36,145 bases of DNA from a virus. The notes beneath the pieces were generated by a model that saw only the letters and a list, made by a program, of their open reading frames with translations, did no database searches and was not told the origin of the DNA. Below, in pieces: positions 1 through 8,614 of this stretch. The stretch is from positions 1-36,145 of IMG/VR virus record IMGVR_UViG_3300036985_001673; one strand, 5' to 3'. The position numbers were made by a program, and so were the translations under genes. Numbering within the stretch: position 1 is the first letter of the stretch; each line of letters begins with the position of its first letter.

Positions 1-127
1 AATCTTTAAACTTGGCATTATAAAATGGTGCGACGGTCATTCCAACTGACAATGTACCATTTATATCAATTTTACTTGATGTTTCAGAAATAATACTATT
101 ACCTATCGCACTTCCACTTGTAAACTT
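1..127. repeat. Edge direct repeat, copy 1 (identical to 32737-32863)
   Basis: All 127 bases match 32737-32863 exactly. Beyond base 127 the two copies differ at two of the next three bases, then agree again to about base 150. Both copies are read in the same frame (…NAKFKD). It either closes a 32,736-bp circle or is a shared fibre module. Confidence 0.95.
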
Positions 128-3100
128 GGGAACATAGTTTGTTGTACCTGTACCTGTAACAGGGTTAGTTAAAGTAGATACACTACCATCTGCCTTTAAA
201 TACTGAGCTGATGTACCACCACTCTTAATTAATGATGTTGCCGTAACACTACTCGAAAAAGTTGCATCTCCACCAGAGTTTAATGTTAAAGCATTAATAC
301 TTGTACCAACTCCATTTACAGTTCTTAACTGCATACTTGTGGCATAACTAATATTATATATGTTTCCAAAATAAACACCTGCATTACCTGTTAAACTTAC
401 TCCATAACTTAATGAATTAGTATATGTTGTACTACTATGTAAAGTTACGTGAGGTAAATAAACACCACTTGAAAACGAAGCACTTGTTCCTATTAATGCA
501 CCCGTTAATGTACCTCCAGTTAATGGTAGGTAAGCACTTAACGCACTTGTTAAAGCAAGAGTTCCTGTGGCACTTGGTAGTGTGTATGTAAATGTACCAT
601 TAGAAATTGTACTGCCTAATGTTAAAACGCCACTTACCCTCGCAGTACCATTTACATCTAATTTAAAACCCGAATTGGCGGTAGTGCCTACCAAGAGATT
701 CCCTCCCAACCAAGTTGATGTTGTTGAACTATTGCCTATCCACGTTCTGTTTGATTCAGTTGCACTTACACCTACACTTTGATTGCCGATAAATATATTA
801 TTACTACCTGTTGTGTTGGCATTTGTTCCTGTTCCATAACCTGCACTATTACCATTAGCTGTGTTGGTACTGCCCGTTGTGTTGGATAATAAAGCATTAA
901 CCCCATTAACTGTGTTGCTATTTCCTGTTGTGTTGGAGTATAATGCACTTGCACCATTAGCAGTGTTGCTACTGCCTGTTGTGTTTGAGAATAATGCAAT
1001 TGCACCATTAACTGTGTTGTTATATCCCGTTGTGTTGGATAATAAAGCATTAACACCAATAGCTATGTTGTAAGAACCCAAATATGATGCTCCACCACCT
1101 GTTCCACTACTTAATCCACCACCACCTATAAAGATGTTTTGTCCATCACTACCTGCACCATAAAATGTAGATATAGTTCTTGCTTGTCCACTTGTATTAA
1201 CTATTAAAGTTGTTGCCGTAACACTACTCGAAAACGTAGCACTTGTCCCCGTTAATGCACCTGTTAATCTCGCAGTACCTGTCACATCTAATTTAAAACT
1301 TGGTGATGTATTTCCGATACCAACATTTGAAGCACCAATAGTCATTACATTTGTTGAACCACTACCAAAATGTTGTTTTTCTGCTAAAATTTCTCTCCAA
1401 TACCATGTTTTAGATGTTGTTGGAGTACCAAAACTTGCATCAACAGATATTCCTGTCCAAAGACTCCAAGTTTGCCAATCTGTTCCTGTTCCTGTTCTGT
1501 ATGCCCAAGTTCTTTCATAAACATTGTTACCTCCGGCCCCACCAACATTTTGTAATGTCTGTAGCAGTAAATAATTTCCTGTAGTTCCACCTAAATTAGT
1601 AGAATCAAAAACATGGAATTTACTTTCTGGTGTTGTAGTTCCAATACCTACGTTAGTGCCATTATCAAAAATTAAACTATTACCTATCGCACTTCCACTT
1701 GTAAACTTGGGAACATAGTTTGTTGTACCTGTACCTGTAACAGGGTTAGTTAAAGTAGATACACTACCATCTGCCTTTAAATACTGAGCTGATGTACCAC
1801 CACTCTTAATTAATGATGTTGCCGTAACACTACTCGAAAAAGTTGCATCTCCACCAGAGTTTAATGTTAAAGCATTAATACTTGTACCAACTCCATTTAC
1901 AGTTCTTAACTGCATACTTGTGGCATAACTAATATTATATATGTTTCCAAAATAAACACCTGCATTACCTGTTAAACTTACTCCATAACTTAATGAATTA
2001 GTATATGTTGTACTACTATGTAAAGTTACGTGAGGTAAATAAACACCACTTGAAAACGAAGCACTTGTTCCTATTAATGCACCCGTTAATGTACCTCCAG
2101 TTAATGGTAGGTAAGCACTTAACGCACTTGTTAAAGCAAGAGTTCCTGTGGCACTTGGTAGTGTGTATGTAAATGTACCATTAGAAATTGTACTGCCTAA
2201 TGTTAAAACACCACTAACTCTTGTAGTTCCAACAATGTCAAATTTAAAACCTGAATCTGTATTTGTTCCTATTTGAATATTGCCATTACCTTTGATTTGC
2301 ATCTGGTAAATTGTATTACTACCTAATGTGCTAAAGAATATATCTTGTGCTACTCCACCTGTTGCATTAGCATTAGCAATAAAACCTACTTTATTTTGTG
2401 CATCAGATGAAAATACAACTGCATTAGAATTAGCAGATGGAACAAAATTACTTGGATAAAAATCAAAACTTCCTCTTGTAACACCTCCGGCATCTACTAA
2501 AGAAATTCCGGTAGTGGCTGTAGTTCCTAAATTTGTATTTTTAATTATTAATCCTCTGTTGTATGTATTATTAGAATATTCAATTTGTAATGGTACACTT
2601 GGTGTTGATGTTCCAATGCCCAATCTATTATTTTTTGAATCTGCATACAACCAACTGCCTATCCTTAAAGCATAATTTGTAGTTCCTGTAAAAGCACCAT
2701 TTGTAAAAGTTGGATTAATATCTAAACCTACTAAAACATCGCCATTTGCACCGGCAACTAATGTCGAACTTAAATGGATTCCTCTTGCTAACCCTAATAA
2801 AGTACTTATAGATCCCTGAACATTAAATAAACCTAATCCTACTGTGCCTGCTACAGTAATTGTTGCGCCATTATCATAAATTAAACTATTGCCAATTGTA
2901 CTACCTGATGTAAATTTGGGTATGTAATTTAATGTGCCACTTAAAGCATTAGCCTTGTTATTAAATGTATTCCAATCGGTGCTACTTAAAAATCCATTAA
3001 CGGATCCAGATGCCTGACTAATTGATATTACGTTTGTTGTAATGCTCAATGGCCCCGTAGCGCTTGTAATCCTATTTAAATAAGCAATATCCCAATTAGT

Positions 3101-5404
3101 GGTATCAGTTGTTGTAGGGATTTCAAATCCTGCTGTTAAACTTATAACCCCTGTAGTATTGGTATATGTTAAACCAAATGCTGTGGTAGATATTGCAGTC
3201 AATGGAATAAAATTACTCGGATTGCTTGCCAAATAATAAGTATTACTATCCACAGATCCATCAGCTTTTAAAAATTGGCCTGATGTTCCACCGGTTTTCT
3301 TTAATGATGTGGCAATTAAGGATCCATTTACTTGTACTATGTTAACATTATCGTTTACAACTGTTCCAAATAACCATTTTCCATCGCTTGCTATTCTTGC
3401 GCTTTCTATATCATCGGCCCTAAATATTACCGGATGTGGTGTTTCTGATCCAATGTTAACTCCAGAATTTAAGGTACTAAATACACCTTTAATCGAATTG
3501 TCTGCATGAGTAATACCAATTAATGCAGCTGCTGAAATTCCCTGTACTATAAAGTTTGTGGCCCCTGTATAATATGCAGGCAATTGACCTATAAAACTAT
3601 TTGCAACTGAATCTATTCCACCCCTTGCTGTTGCTGATCCATTGGTATAAAATTTTATACCTTGACCTGCCCTTGTAGCTACAATTGCTGCATCAGATGT
3701 GGTATTTGCTTGCCATGCACCCGATATGCCAAAGATGGCCGTTTCTGTGCCATTCTGCCTTGCGCTAAATGAACCACCACCCGTTAATCCTGTATTATCA
3801 ATAATAATTTTAGGATAGGCCGTAGAATCTTTTGCATGGATTATGTGTGCAGGTGATGTAACACCCAAACCTAAATATCCGGCAGCTGTTAATCTTGCTC
3901 TTTCACTTGTACCGGCATATAATGTGGTGAAATCACCTATTACATCTGTTCCTATTCTAAATTCCCCTGTTGCATTTGTTCTTTTTAAGATCTGGTGTGT
4001 ATCAATTCGGTAGCTATATGCCCCATCAATGGCAATATTTCCATTTAAAACGGTTAACATATCAGCCACCCCAAAAGGATTTGGAATAATACCAACCGTA
4101 CCCCCGATAATTACATTTTCAAGATCATCAAAAATTAATGAATTTGAAATACTATTTGTGCCATCAAATCTTGGCACATAATTTATACTACCTAACCCAA
4201 TTATTCCCCCTGCATTATCTAAAGCAGTTGCAAATTGTATGTTTCGCCATACCAAATCATCCTCATACCATTGTAAAATGTCAGTGTCTGTTCTTGTTAT
4301 AACCTGTACATCATGCAGTTCCTCAATTTCATAGCCATTATCTACCTTAACATAGATTTTTCCATGTATTGCATGGGCATAAACCACAAAACCCATAATC
4401 ACCGTATGCTCTGGTGCTAATGGTTTTACATTGGTAATATCACCTGCGACTAATGGTGATAAATAAAGTATATCACCATCTGCCCATGTTTCACCTTGCA
4501 GTGATCCTGTTGTATTTATTTCATTAACTAATCCTGATGATGTTATAAAACCTTCCTGATTGTTATTTATATTTTCAGTAACTAAACCTAATGTACCTGC
4601 TGATGTGCCATCAGTAACAGCTAATGCCAAATCAACTTTTAATCTTTGACCTTGCGCCCCACTAATATAAACTGCATGGTATTGTGATTCTAATAAATTG
4701 GTACCTGTTTTATTTACTACTCTTGTAACTAATTCTTGACCTATTTGTAAAGTAACATTACCACCTTTTAATTTTAAATCAACTGTACCATCTGTGTTAT
4801 TCCATGCCATTGTGCCGGCACCTACAGGAATCGATGAATTAGTGGTGTTAAATTGTACGAAATCAGATAGTAAACCAAAGGTGCCTAAATTTAAATCCTG
4901 TAATGCCCCTATATATGGCACATAGCCTCCGCCTCCACCACCACCATTGATAATATTATACCATATTTTTTCAATGGATGTTAAAATAGTATCGCTTGCC
5001 GTTACTGTTCCTGATATTGGAACGAATCCGGCTAATGCTGTGGCTAAAACTCTGGCTGTTGTAAAATATAATCGTGATCCTTCGGCTATGGCTGATGTCG
5101 TAGTGCCTATAGGTAGATATAAAGTATTGGCAACCGCAGCTGTTAAAAAACCACTTGGATTGGATGCTAAATAATAGGTATTATTATCTAATGATCCATT
5201 CCCTTTTAGAAATTGTGATGCTGTGCCACCTGTTACCTTAAATTGTGCTGCTCTTAAAAATCCATTTTGATCAATAAATACATTTGATCCTTGACCAAAA
5301 CCATCCGAAATTTGCTTTTCCGATGCCGTTAATATATCATTATCAATTAATTTTAATAGCGCTTTGTAGGTGTCTGCGACAAGTTTACCGGTTAATGTAG
5401 CCAT
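1..5404 (-). CDS. Giant modular tail fibre / adhesin, 3' end off the window
   Basis: An open frame of 1,801 codons runs from ATG 5404-5402 to the left edge without a stop; I translated it throughout. It starts MATLTGKLVADTYKALLKL, a style typical of Bacteroidota phage fibres. A Gly-rich hinge (seven glycines) sits near residues 155-161. The rest is a chain of beta-rich modules, several opened by the motif NYxPKFTSGSxIGNSLI followed by VGIGTTTP-like turns, as in trimeric fibres. Three or more such modules occur, two of them in identical 534-bp DNA copies. A YadA-like repeat block lies at 845-1048. It follows the lysis genes, 29 bases after the spanin. No catalytic domain is visible. The role as receptor-binding fibre is inferred from composition, length and context. 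At the edge the frame matches codon for codon the frame of the fibre at 32738, so the true C-terminus may be the one encoded at 32736-31655. Confidence 0.85.
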   Translation of the reverse strand, partial: MATLTGKLVADTYKALLKLIDNDILTASEKQISDGFGQGSNVFIDQNGFLRAAQFKVTGGTASQFLKGNGSLDNNTYYLASNPSGFLTAAVANTLYLPIGTTTSAIAEGSRLYFTTARVLATALAGFVPISGTVTASDTILTSIEKIWYNIINGGGGGGGYVPYIGALQDLNLGTFGLLSDFVQFNTTNSSIPVGAGTMAWNNTDGTVDLKLKGGNVTLQIGQELVTRVVNKTGTNLLESQYHAVYISGAQGQRLKVDLALAVTDGTSAGTLGLVTENINNNQEGFITSSGLVNEINTTGSLQGETWADGDILYLSPLVAGDITNVKPLAPEHTVIMGFVVYAHAIHGKIYVKVDNGYEIEELHDVQVITRTDTDILQWYEDDLVWRNIQFATALDNAGGIIGLGSINYVPRFDGTNSISNSLIFDDLENVIIGGTVGIIPNPFGVADMLTVLNGNIAIDGAYSYRIDTHQILKRTNATGEFRIGTDVIGDFTTLYAGTSERARLTAAGYLGLGVTSPAHIIHAKDSTAYPKIIIDNTGLTGGGSFSARQNGTETAIFGISGAWQANTTSDAAIVATRAGQGIKFYTNGSATARGGIDSVANSFIGQLPAYYTGATNFIVQGISAAALIGITHADNSIKGVFSTLNSGVNIGSETPHPVIFRADDIESARIASDGKWLFGTVVNDNVNIVQVNGSLIATSLKKTGGTSGQFLKADGSVDSNTYYLASNPSNFIPLTAISTTAFGLTYTNTTGVISLTAGFEIPTTTDTTNWDIAYLNRITSATGPLSITTNVISISQASGSVNGFLSSTDWNTFNNKANALSGTLNYIPKFTSGSTIGNSLIYDNGATITVAGTVGLGLFNVQGSISTLLGLARGIHLSSTLVAGANGDVLVGLDINPTFTNGAFTGTTNYALRIGSWLYADSKNNRLGIGTSTPSVPLQIEYSNNTYNRGLIIKNTNLGTTATTGISLVDAGGVTRGSFDFYPSNFVPSANSNAVVFSSDAQNKVGFIANANATGGVAQDIFFSTLGSNTIYQMQIKGNGNIQIGTNTDSGFKFDIVGTTRVSGVLTLGSTISNGTFTYTLPSATGTLALTSALSAYLPLTGGTLTGALIGTSASFSSGVYLPHVTLHSSTTYTNSLSYGVSLTGNAGVYFGNIYNISYATSMQLRTVNGVGTSINALTLNSGGDATFSSSVTATSLIKSGGTSAQYLKADGSVSTLTNPVTGTGTTNYVPKFTSGSAIGNSLIFDNGTNVGIGTTTPESKFHVFDSTNLGGTTGNYLLLQTLQNVGGAGGNNVYERTWAYRTGTGTDWQTWSLWTGISVDASFGTPTTSKTWYWREILAEKQHFGSGSTNVMTIGASNVGIGNTSPSFKLDVTGTARLTGALTGTSATFSSSVTATTLIVNTSGQARTISTFYGAGSDGQNIFIGGGGLSSGTGGGASYLGSYNIAIGVNALLSNTTGYNNTVNGAIALFSNTTGSSNTANGASALYSNTTGNSNTVNGVNALLSNTTGSTNTANGNSAGYGTGTNANTTGSNNIFIGNQSVGVSATESNRTWIGNSSTTSTWLGGNLLVGTTANSGFKLDVNGTARVSGVLTLGSTISNGTFTYTLPSATGTLALTSALSAYLPLTGGTLTGALIGTSASFSSGVYLPHVTLHSSTTYTNSLSYGVSLTGNAGVYFGNIYNISYATSMQLRTVNGVGTSINALTLNSGGDATFSSSVTATSLIKSGGTSAQYLKADGSVSTLTNPVTGTGTTNYVPKFTSGSAIGNSIISETSSKIDINGTLSVGMTVAPFYNAKFKD
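95..628. repeat. 534-bp exact direct repeat, copy 1
   Basis: Bases 95-628 are identical to 1676-2209, compared line by line. The offset is 1,581 bases, exactly 527 codons, so recombination between the copies would keep the fibre in frame. It encodes one whole fibre module, from the TLPSATGTLALTS segment to NYVPKFTSGSAIGNS. Confidence 0.95.
845..1048 (-). repeat. Four 51-bp repeats encoding a YadA-head-like module
   Basis: Four tandem 17-residue units (1048-998, 997-947, 946-896, 895-845) follow the pattern ALxSNTTGxxNTxNGxx. This resembles the head repeats of trimeric autotransporter adhesins such as YadA. It supports a trimeric beta-roll in this part of the fibre. Confidence 0.8.
1676..2209. 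repeat. 534-bp exact direct repeat, copy 2
   Basis: Second copy of the block at 95-628, inside the same fibre gene and in the same frame. The segment between the copies (629-1675) encodes the YadA-like block and a module containing NVGIGTTTPESKFHV. Confidence 0.95.
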
Positions 5405-5432
5405 TTAATATTGCCTTTATATTTCGTGCAAT

Positions 5433-5873
5433 TTAGACAAAAAATCGTTTAAAAATTTGTAGGCCAATTGCTAACAATATTAGGATAATTAATATCTGAT
5501 TTATTAATGTTTGAATCCATCCTAATTTTTTGGTTTCTGATTCCCTGTAAATGGTTTTTGTTATGTATCTATATTCTATTCTATATTCATTGCTATTAAT
5601 ATACGGATAGTAATTAATAGTTGCCTTTAGCTTGCCTTTTACACCACTTATAATCACTTCACCTTGCTGACCTTTTATCCTCTCTCTAAATGGCTTTAAA
5701 ATGCCATTAGAATCGCATGGATTTATAATCAATATTGTATCTTTTAACTCTTTATATTCTGTAATTATTTTTGTGATTACCACAGAATCTTTTTGATCTG
5801 TGATTACAGGTAATTGTTTTGCTGATCTACACGAAAAACTAAAAATGATTAGTAAAAATGCAAGATATTTCAT
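5433..5873 (-). CDS. Probable unimolecular spanin (lipoprotein with C-terminal membrane helix)
   Basis: The 146-residue product begins with a lipoprotein-like signal, MKYLAFLLIIFSFSC, with Cys15 as the candidate lipidation site; the residue at -3 is Ser, so the lipobox is imperfect. A charged, probably beta-rich middle follows, then a hydrophobic helix near residues 123-141 (LINQILIILILLAIGLQIF) and a short basic end, KRFFV. An N-terminal lipid anchor plus a C-terminal inner-membrane helix is the layout of u-spanins such as T1 gp11, which fuse inner and outer membranes after the peptidoglycan is cut. Its start overlaps the lysozyme stop (ATGA), so the two are probably translated together. The spanin role is inferred from topology and position, not from sequence homology. 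Confidence 0.65.
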   Translation of the reverse strand: MKYLAFLLIIFSFSCRSAKQLPVITDQKDSVVITKIITEYKELKDTILIINPCDSNGILKPFRERIKGQQGEVIISGVKGKLKATINYYPYINSNEYRIEYRYITKTIYRESETKKLGWIQTLINQILIILILLAIGLQIFKRFFV

Positions 5874-6328
5874 GATTGAAAATATAATTTAGCCTCTGCC
5901 ATTCTTCTAATGGTTAATCCGGTTAATGTTTTGCCCCCTGATTTATTCCATTTTAAAAATTCATCTTTAATAGTTAAATCATTGGGATCCTTATTTACCT
6001 TTTTTAATAATGTACTGCCTTTTAAATTGTTTGGCCCTACATTATAGCAAAATGAACATAACGCACTAAACTGATTGCTGTTAATATCATCCCTGCAAAA
6101 TGAATCTACTGATCTTTGAAATGGTTTTAGTAAATCCATCAATAATTCTGTGGCTTTTTCCTCTGTAATTGCAGGATCTGTTAATTTTACTTTGCCCCCC
6201 TCTGGATAAAATGTAGATCCATACCCAATGGTATTAACTCCGGCAGGACATTTGTAGGGATTTGCTTTAAATCCTTCAAATTTCTTAATTAGATCTATTC
6301 CAAATTGATTGCAAGATGTAATTTTCAC
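5870..6328 (-). CDS. Endolysin, T4-type lysozyme (GH24 muramidase)
   Basis: This 152-residue enzyme cleaves the glycan strand of peptidoglycan for host lysis. The T4 lysozyme pattern Glu-x8-Asp/Cys-x5-Thr is present as Glu18 (KKFEGF), Cys27 and Thr33, followed by IGYG at 34-37. Cys takes the usual Asp place, as in a subset of the family. NQFSALCSFCYNVG and a C-terminal GLTIRRMAEAKLY match the lysozyme C-lobe, where GLxxRRxAE is typical. There is no N-terminal hydrophobic segment, so it is not a SAR endolysin and should need a holin; the small membrane protein encoded just upstream is the candidate. It overlaps the spanin start by four bases. Confidence 0.93.
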   Translation of the reverse strand: MKITSCNQFGIDLIKKFEGFKANPYKCPAGVNTIGYGSTFYPEGGKVKLTDPAITEEKATELLMDLLKPFQRSVDSFCRDDINSNQFSALCSFCYNVGPNNLKGSTLLKKVNKDPNDLTIKDEFLKWNKSGGKTLTGLTIRRMAEAKLYFQS

Positions 6329-6357
6329 TTGATTGGTTTTGTTTTTTTACTATATTC

Positions 6358-6651
6358 TTATTCTATTGGTTTTGTTTTAATAACCTTTGGCGCTTTACCT
6401 ATCTTTAAATTATGGTTTTCAACTCTTAAACCTTCAATTTCTATGGTTAATTCATCCACTTTTTGACTTAATTGATCCACTTTCGCTTCCAATTTTTCAT
6501 TCATGGCCGTAAACATATCAATGACTTTCTGGGAATTCTCTAATTGTATTGTACTTATGTCGGCATTCTCTTTTCTTCTACCTACAATCCACCCTATAAA
6601 TGCTGATCCTGCTGATGTAATTAATGCTATTATTGTTTCCCTTGATTCCAT
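6358..6651 (-). CDS. Small membrane protein with coiled coil, holin candidate
   Basis: This 97-residue protein has one hydrophobic helix at about residues 7-25 (IIALITSAGSAFIGWIVG) followed by RRK. A long heptad-patterned region at about 38-85 (ENSQKVIDMFTAMNEKLEAK and onward) predicts a coiled coil. The end is Lys/Pro-rich. It lies directly before the lysozyme and two bases after the tail completion gene, where holins or lysis accessory proteins often sit. A single N-terminal helix with a charged cytoplasmic tail would fit a class III-like holin, but no family signature is visible. A membrane-anchored scaffold is an alternative. Confidence 0.5.
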   Translation of the reverse strand: MESRETIIALITSAGSAFIGWIVGRRKENADISTIQLENSQKVIDMFTAMNEKLEAKVDQLSQKVDELTIEIEGLRVENHNLKIGKAPKVIKTKPIE

Positions 6652-6653
6652 TG

Positions 6654-7091
6654 TTATAATTGTTGAATTTTATTGCTGATTTCTACTATGCCCCGAAAAT
6701 AGGTATAATCTGAATCCTCATCAGTTAAATAGGTAGTTCCTTCATTTACGCAGGTAAATACAGAAAATCCATCAGCTGACAAATCAAAATAACCTGCTGA
6801 TCTGGTTCTAATTAATTGTAAAATTTGTGAAATTGCTTGATTGGCCTGTAGTTCTCCACCCGAATCGCCACTAAATCTTGTAACTACTTCTATTCTTGTT
6901 AATGTTTCAGTGATGTAACTTGTTTGATTAAAATCAGTTTCATTGGTACTCACAGAATAAACATAAATGTATGGATAAATTGATGTGCTTGGCACCCTGT
7001 TGTAAACCGGTAACACCGTAGCATTTAATGTAATGGTTCCCGTTAATCTGGTGATGATCGCCTTGCGAATAAATTGGATAGCCTCTAACAT
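6654..7091 (-). CDS. Tail completion / tail terminator protein (DUF3168-like)
   Basis: The 145-residue product starts with a helix (LEAIQFIRKAIITRLTG) and continues as alternating strands: VYNRVPSTSIYPYIYVYSVS, then TETLTRIEVVTRFSG, an ANQAISQILQLI helix, and a final YFRGIVEISNKI strand. This is the layout of DUF3168/gp17-like tail completion proteins, which cap the tail tube and join it to the head. It starts on the last base of the gp10-like gene. The neighbouring order of connector, stopper, gp10-like and DUF3168 is the standard siphovirus neck cassette and strengthens the call. Confidence 0.75.
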   Translation of the reverse strand: MLEAIQFIRKAIITRLTGTITLNATVLPVYNRVPSTSIYPYIYVYSVSTNETDFNQTSYITETLTRIEVVTRFSGDSGGELQANQAISQILQLIRTRSAGYFDLSADGFSVFTCVNEGTTYLTDEDSDYTYFRGIVEISNKIQQL

Positions 7092-7543
7092 TATTTGGTC
7101 AATTGTTTAATTTTATTATCTAACCTTATTTCTAATTTATTTAATTCCTTTTTTATGTTTGTAAAGAAAAATGGCCTTGCAGGCAATACTACTTCTTTAA
7201 CTCCTTTGCCCTTAAATTGCGCTGCATAACTATCATTAAAACCCAATGCCTTTAAATGGCTTAAATCTACCTTTCTGCCTGTACCAAATTCAACGTATGG
7301 CGCATAAGGTGCTTTGGCAAATATGCTCACTTTGTTAGTACCTACCCTTTCGAAAAAAATACTTTGCATCAAATTGCCTGTATCTTTTACCACATCTATT
7401 TTCATTCCTCTCACTGCAAATGCAGCTGTATAAGCTAACTCATTGGACAACTCTTGTGCTGCCAATTGGCCTAACTGTTGGATCTTTTTTTTTAATGAAT
7501 TTAAATCCCCTTCATTAATAGTTATGCCATCCTTTTTAGCCAT
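7091..7543 (-). CDS. HK97 gp10-like neck/tail protein
   Basis: 150 residues. The N-terminal half has a helix (GDLNSLKKKIQQLGQLAAQE) and then TGNLMQSIFFERVGTNKVSI, followed by APYAPYVEFGTGRK. The sequence APYAxxVEFGTG is the hallmark of the HK97 gp10 family of head-tail or tail-completion proteins. VVLPARPFFFTNIKKELNKL is the usual conserved C-terminal part (ARPFF). It overlaps the preceding stopper gene and the following tail completion gene by a single base each, which indicates coupled translation of the neck cassette. Confidence 0.85.
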   Translation of the reverse strand: MAKKDGITINEGDLNSLKKKIQQLGQLAAQELSNELAYTAAFAVRGMKIDVVKDTGNLMQSIFFERVGTNKVSIFAKAPYAPYVEFGTGRKVDLSHLKALGFNDSYAAQFKGKGVKEVVLPARPFFFTNIKKELNKLEIRLDNKIKQLTK

Positions 7544-7878
7544 TATGCTTCAATCTTGGTAGCTGTAATCTTAACCCAAAAATTCTCAATGGTTTGGTAT
7601 CCGGAATTTATCCTGTATGTGGAGGCATTTCCCTCAACCTGTAATATATCTTGATTCTGTATTAGATCAGCTGTTGGCCTTCTAATCATAATCTCAATTT
7701 GTGTTTCAAGTGATCTAATTCCATTCTTTGCTGAAATATCACCTGATGTTTCCATAACTCTACACCAATATGTTCCAATAACAGCTGTGGTAGATGTCCA
7801 ACCACCATAGCCATCAGCAGTTTTTGTTAATCTGCTAACTATTATTCTTTGCTTTAGATCACCTGATGTTAATGCCAT
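7543..7878 (-). CDS. Head closure / stopper protein (HK97 gp9 or SPP1 gp16-like)
   Basis: The 111-residue product begins MALTSGDLKQRIIVSRLTKT and continues DGYGGWTSTTAVIGTYWCRV, then ISAKNGIRSLETQIEIMIRR. The pattern L(R/K)xRI, D-G-x-G-G-W, W-x-x-V is typical of the phage head-tail adaptor family (PF05521), beta-barrel proteins that close the head exit channel. ENFWVKITATKIEA closes the barrel as in the family. It is placed between the connector and the gp10-like protein and overlaps both by one base. Confidence 0.82.
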   Translation of the reverse strand: MALTSGDLKQRIIVSRLTKTADGYGGWTSTTAVIGTYWCRVMETSGDISAKNGIRSLETQIEIMIRRPTADLIQNQDILQVEGNASTYRINSGYQTIENFWVKITATKIEA

Positions 7879-8396
7879 TATACAAACATTGCTTTAAGTC
7901 CATTTAAAATACTTTGCGCTGATGATGGTACATCTTGCACAATGGTTCCTGTAACGTAATCAGTTCTATTATCGTAATAAGTACTGACCATCATTAACAA
8001 TGCCTGTTTTAATAGGCCATCATTCATGCCGGCTGTGGTGTAATTAATTTTAATATTTACTGCCTCACCTATTAATTCTACAATCTTATCATCTAAACCA
8101 AATACATTATATGTCAATGCCGTATTATCTACAGTACCGGTAACACTTTGGATTGATGCAATTGGGCCAAATGGCACATCAATTAATAAATCTAATCTTA
8201 CAGCAGGTAAATAATATGTTCTGGTCTTTGCGACTATATCTCTGGACATATAATTTTCGGCTGCTATTCTTGCAGCTGTAATCATTGTACCTATTAGCGC
8301 ATCATCAGCAGATGTATCTATACGAACAAAGTTTTTAACATCACTTGTTGTGATAATTTCTGATCCTGTTGTGCTATTTATTTTTATTTGGCGCAT
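7878..8396 (-). CDS. Head-tail connector (gp6-like adaptor)
   Basis: 172 residues. The segment ITTSDVKNFVRIDTSADDAL followed by IGTMITAARIAAENYMSRDI is the classic N-terminus of the phage connector family (PF05135, HK97 gp6/SPP1 gp15), with the LxxLK/VRxD element and the long helix ending near ENYMxR. The C-terminal half has the expected helices (LLKQALLMMVSTYYDNRTDY, then QSILNGLKAMFV). It forms the ring under the portal. Its ATG lies 23 bases inside the preceding small gene, so the two overlap out of frame. Confidence 0.88.
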   Translation of the reverse strand: MRQIKINSTTGSEIITTSDVKNFVRIDTSADDALIGTMITAARIAAENYMSRDIVAKTRTYYLPAVRLDLLIDVPFGPIASIQSVTGTVDNTALTYNVFGLDDKIVELIGEAVNIKINYTTAGMNDGLLKQALLMMVSTYYDNRTDYVTGTIVQDVPSSAQSILNGLKAMFV

Positions 8397-8613
8397 TTTT
8401 CTTTTTGCTTATAGCTTTTGTTTCGTAAACTGCTTTTTCTTCTTTGGTTTCTACCTCGGCCACTTTAATTTCCTTTGTTTCTGCCTCCACCATTACACCA
8501 ATTTTTTTTTCTAAATAATATTTCTCCAGATCCTTTGGTAAATAATAGGATTCCCCTGCTATGTGCATGGTTTTACCATTACAAACAGTCTTTATAATTT
8601 TAATTTGTGCCAT
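8374..8613 (-). CDS. Small protein between capsid and connector, basic tail
   Basis: This 79-residue protein has an N-terminal domain of about 50 residues (IKIIKTVCNGKTMHIAGESY and on to KYYLEKKIGVMV) and a Lys-rich tail ending SKKKNAPNKNK. The N-terminal domain resembles that of the preceding gene (8839-8615): both read (I/K)xxxKxVxxG, then Y, then a D/L-x-(x)-LEK helix and a Gly. Many siphoviruses carry such a small beta-rich protein at this spot, with a KVLK…Y..G..(V)…KGLV pattern, of uncertain function. A head decoration or neck role is a guess from position. The C-terminal coding end overlaps the connector start by 23 bases. Confidence 0.7.
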   Translation of the reverse strand: MAQIKIIKTVCNGKTMHIAGESYYLPKDLEKYYLEKKIGVMVEAETKEIKVAEVETKEEKAVYETKAISKKKNAPNKNK

Positions 8614-8614
8614 G

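Noticed and set aside
845-1048. Regularly spaced repeats resembling a CRISPR array
   Set aside because: The 51-bp units are contiguous, lie in an open fibre frame and encode a protein repeat; there are no spacers or cas genes.
772-1590. Gln/Val/Leu-rich minus-strand frames at 772-1059 and 1384-1590
   Set aside because: They are out-of-frame readings of the giant fibre gene.
1-5404. Diversity-generating retroelement as the source of fibre repeats
   Set aside because: No reverse transcriptase or template repeat with adenine-biased differences is visible; the copies are identical.
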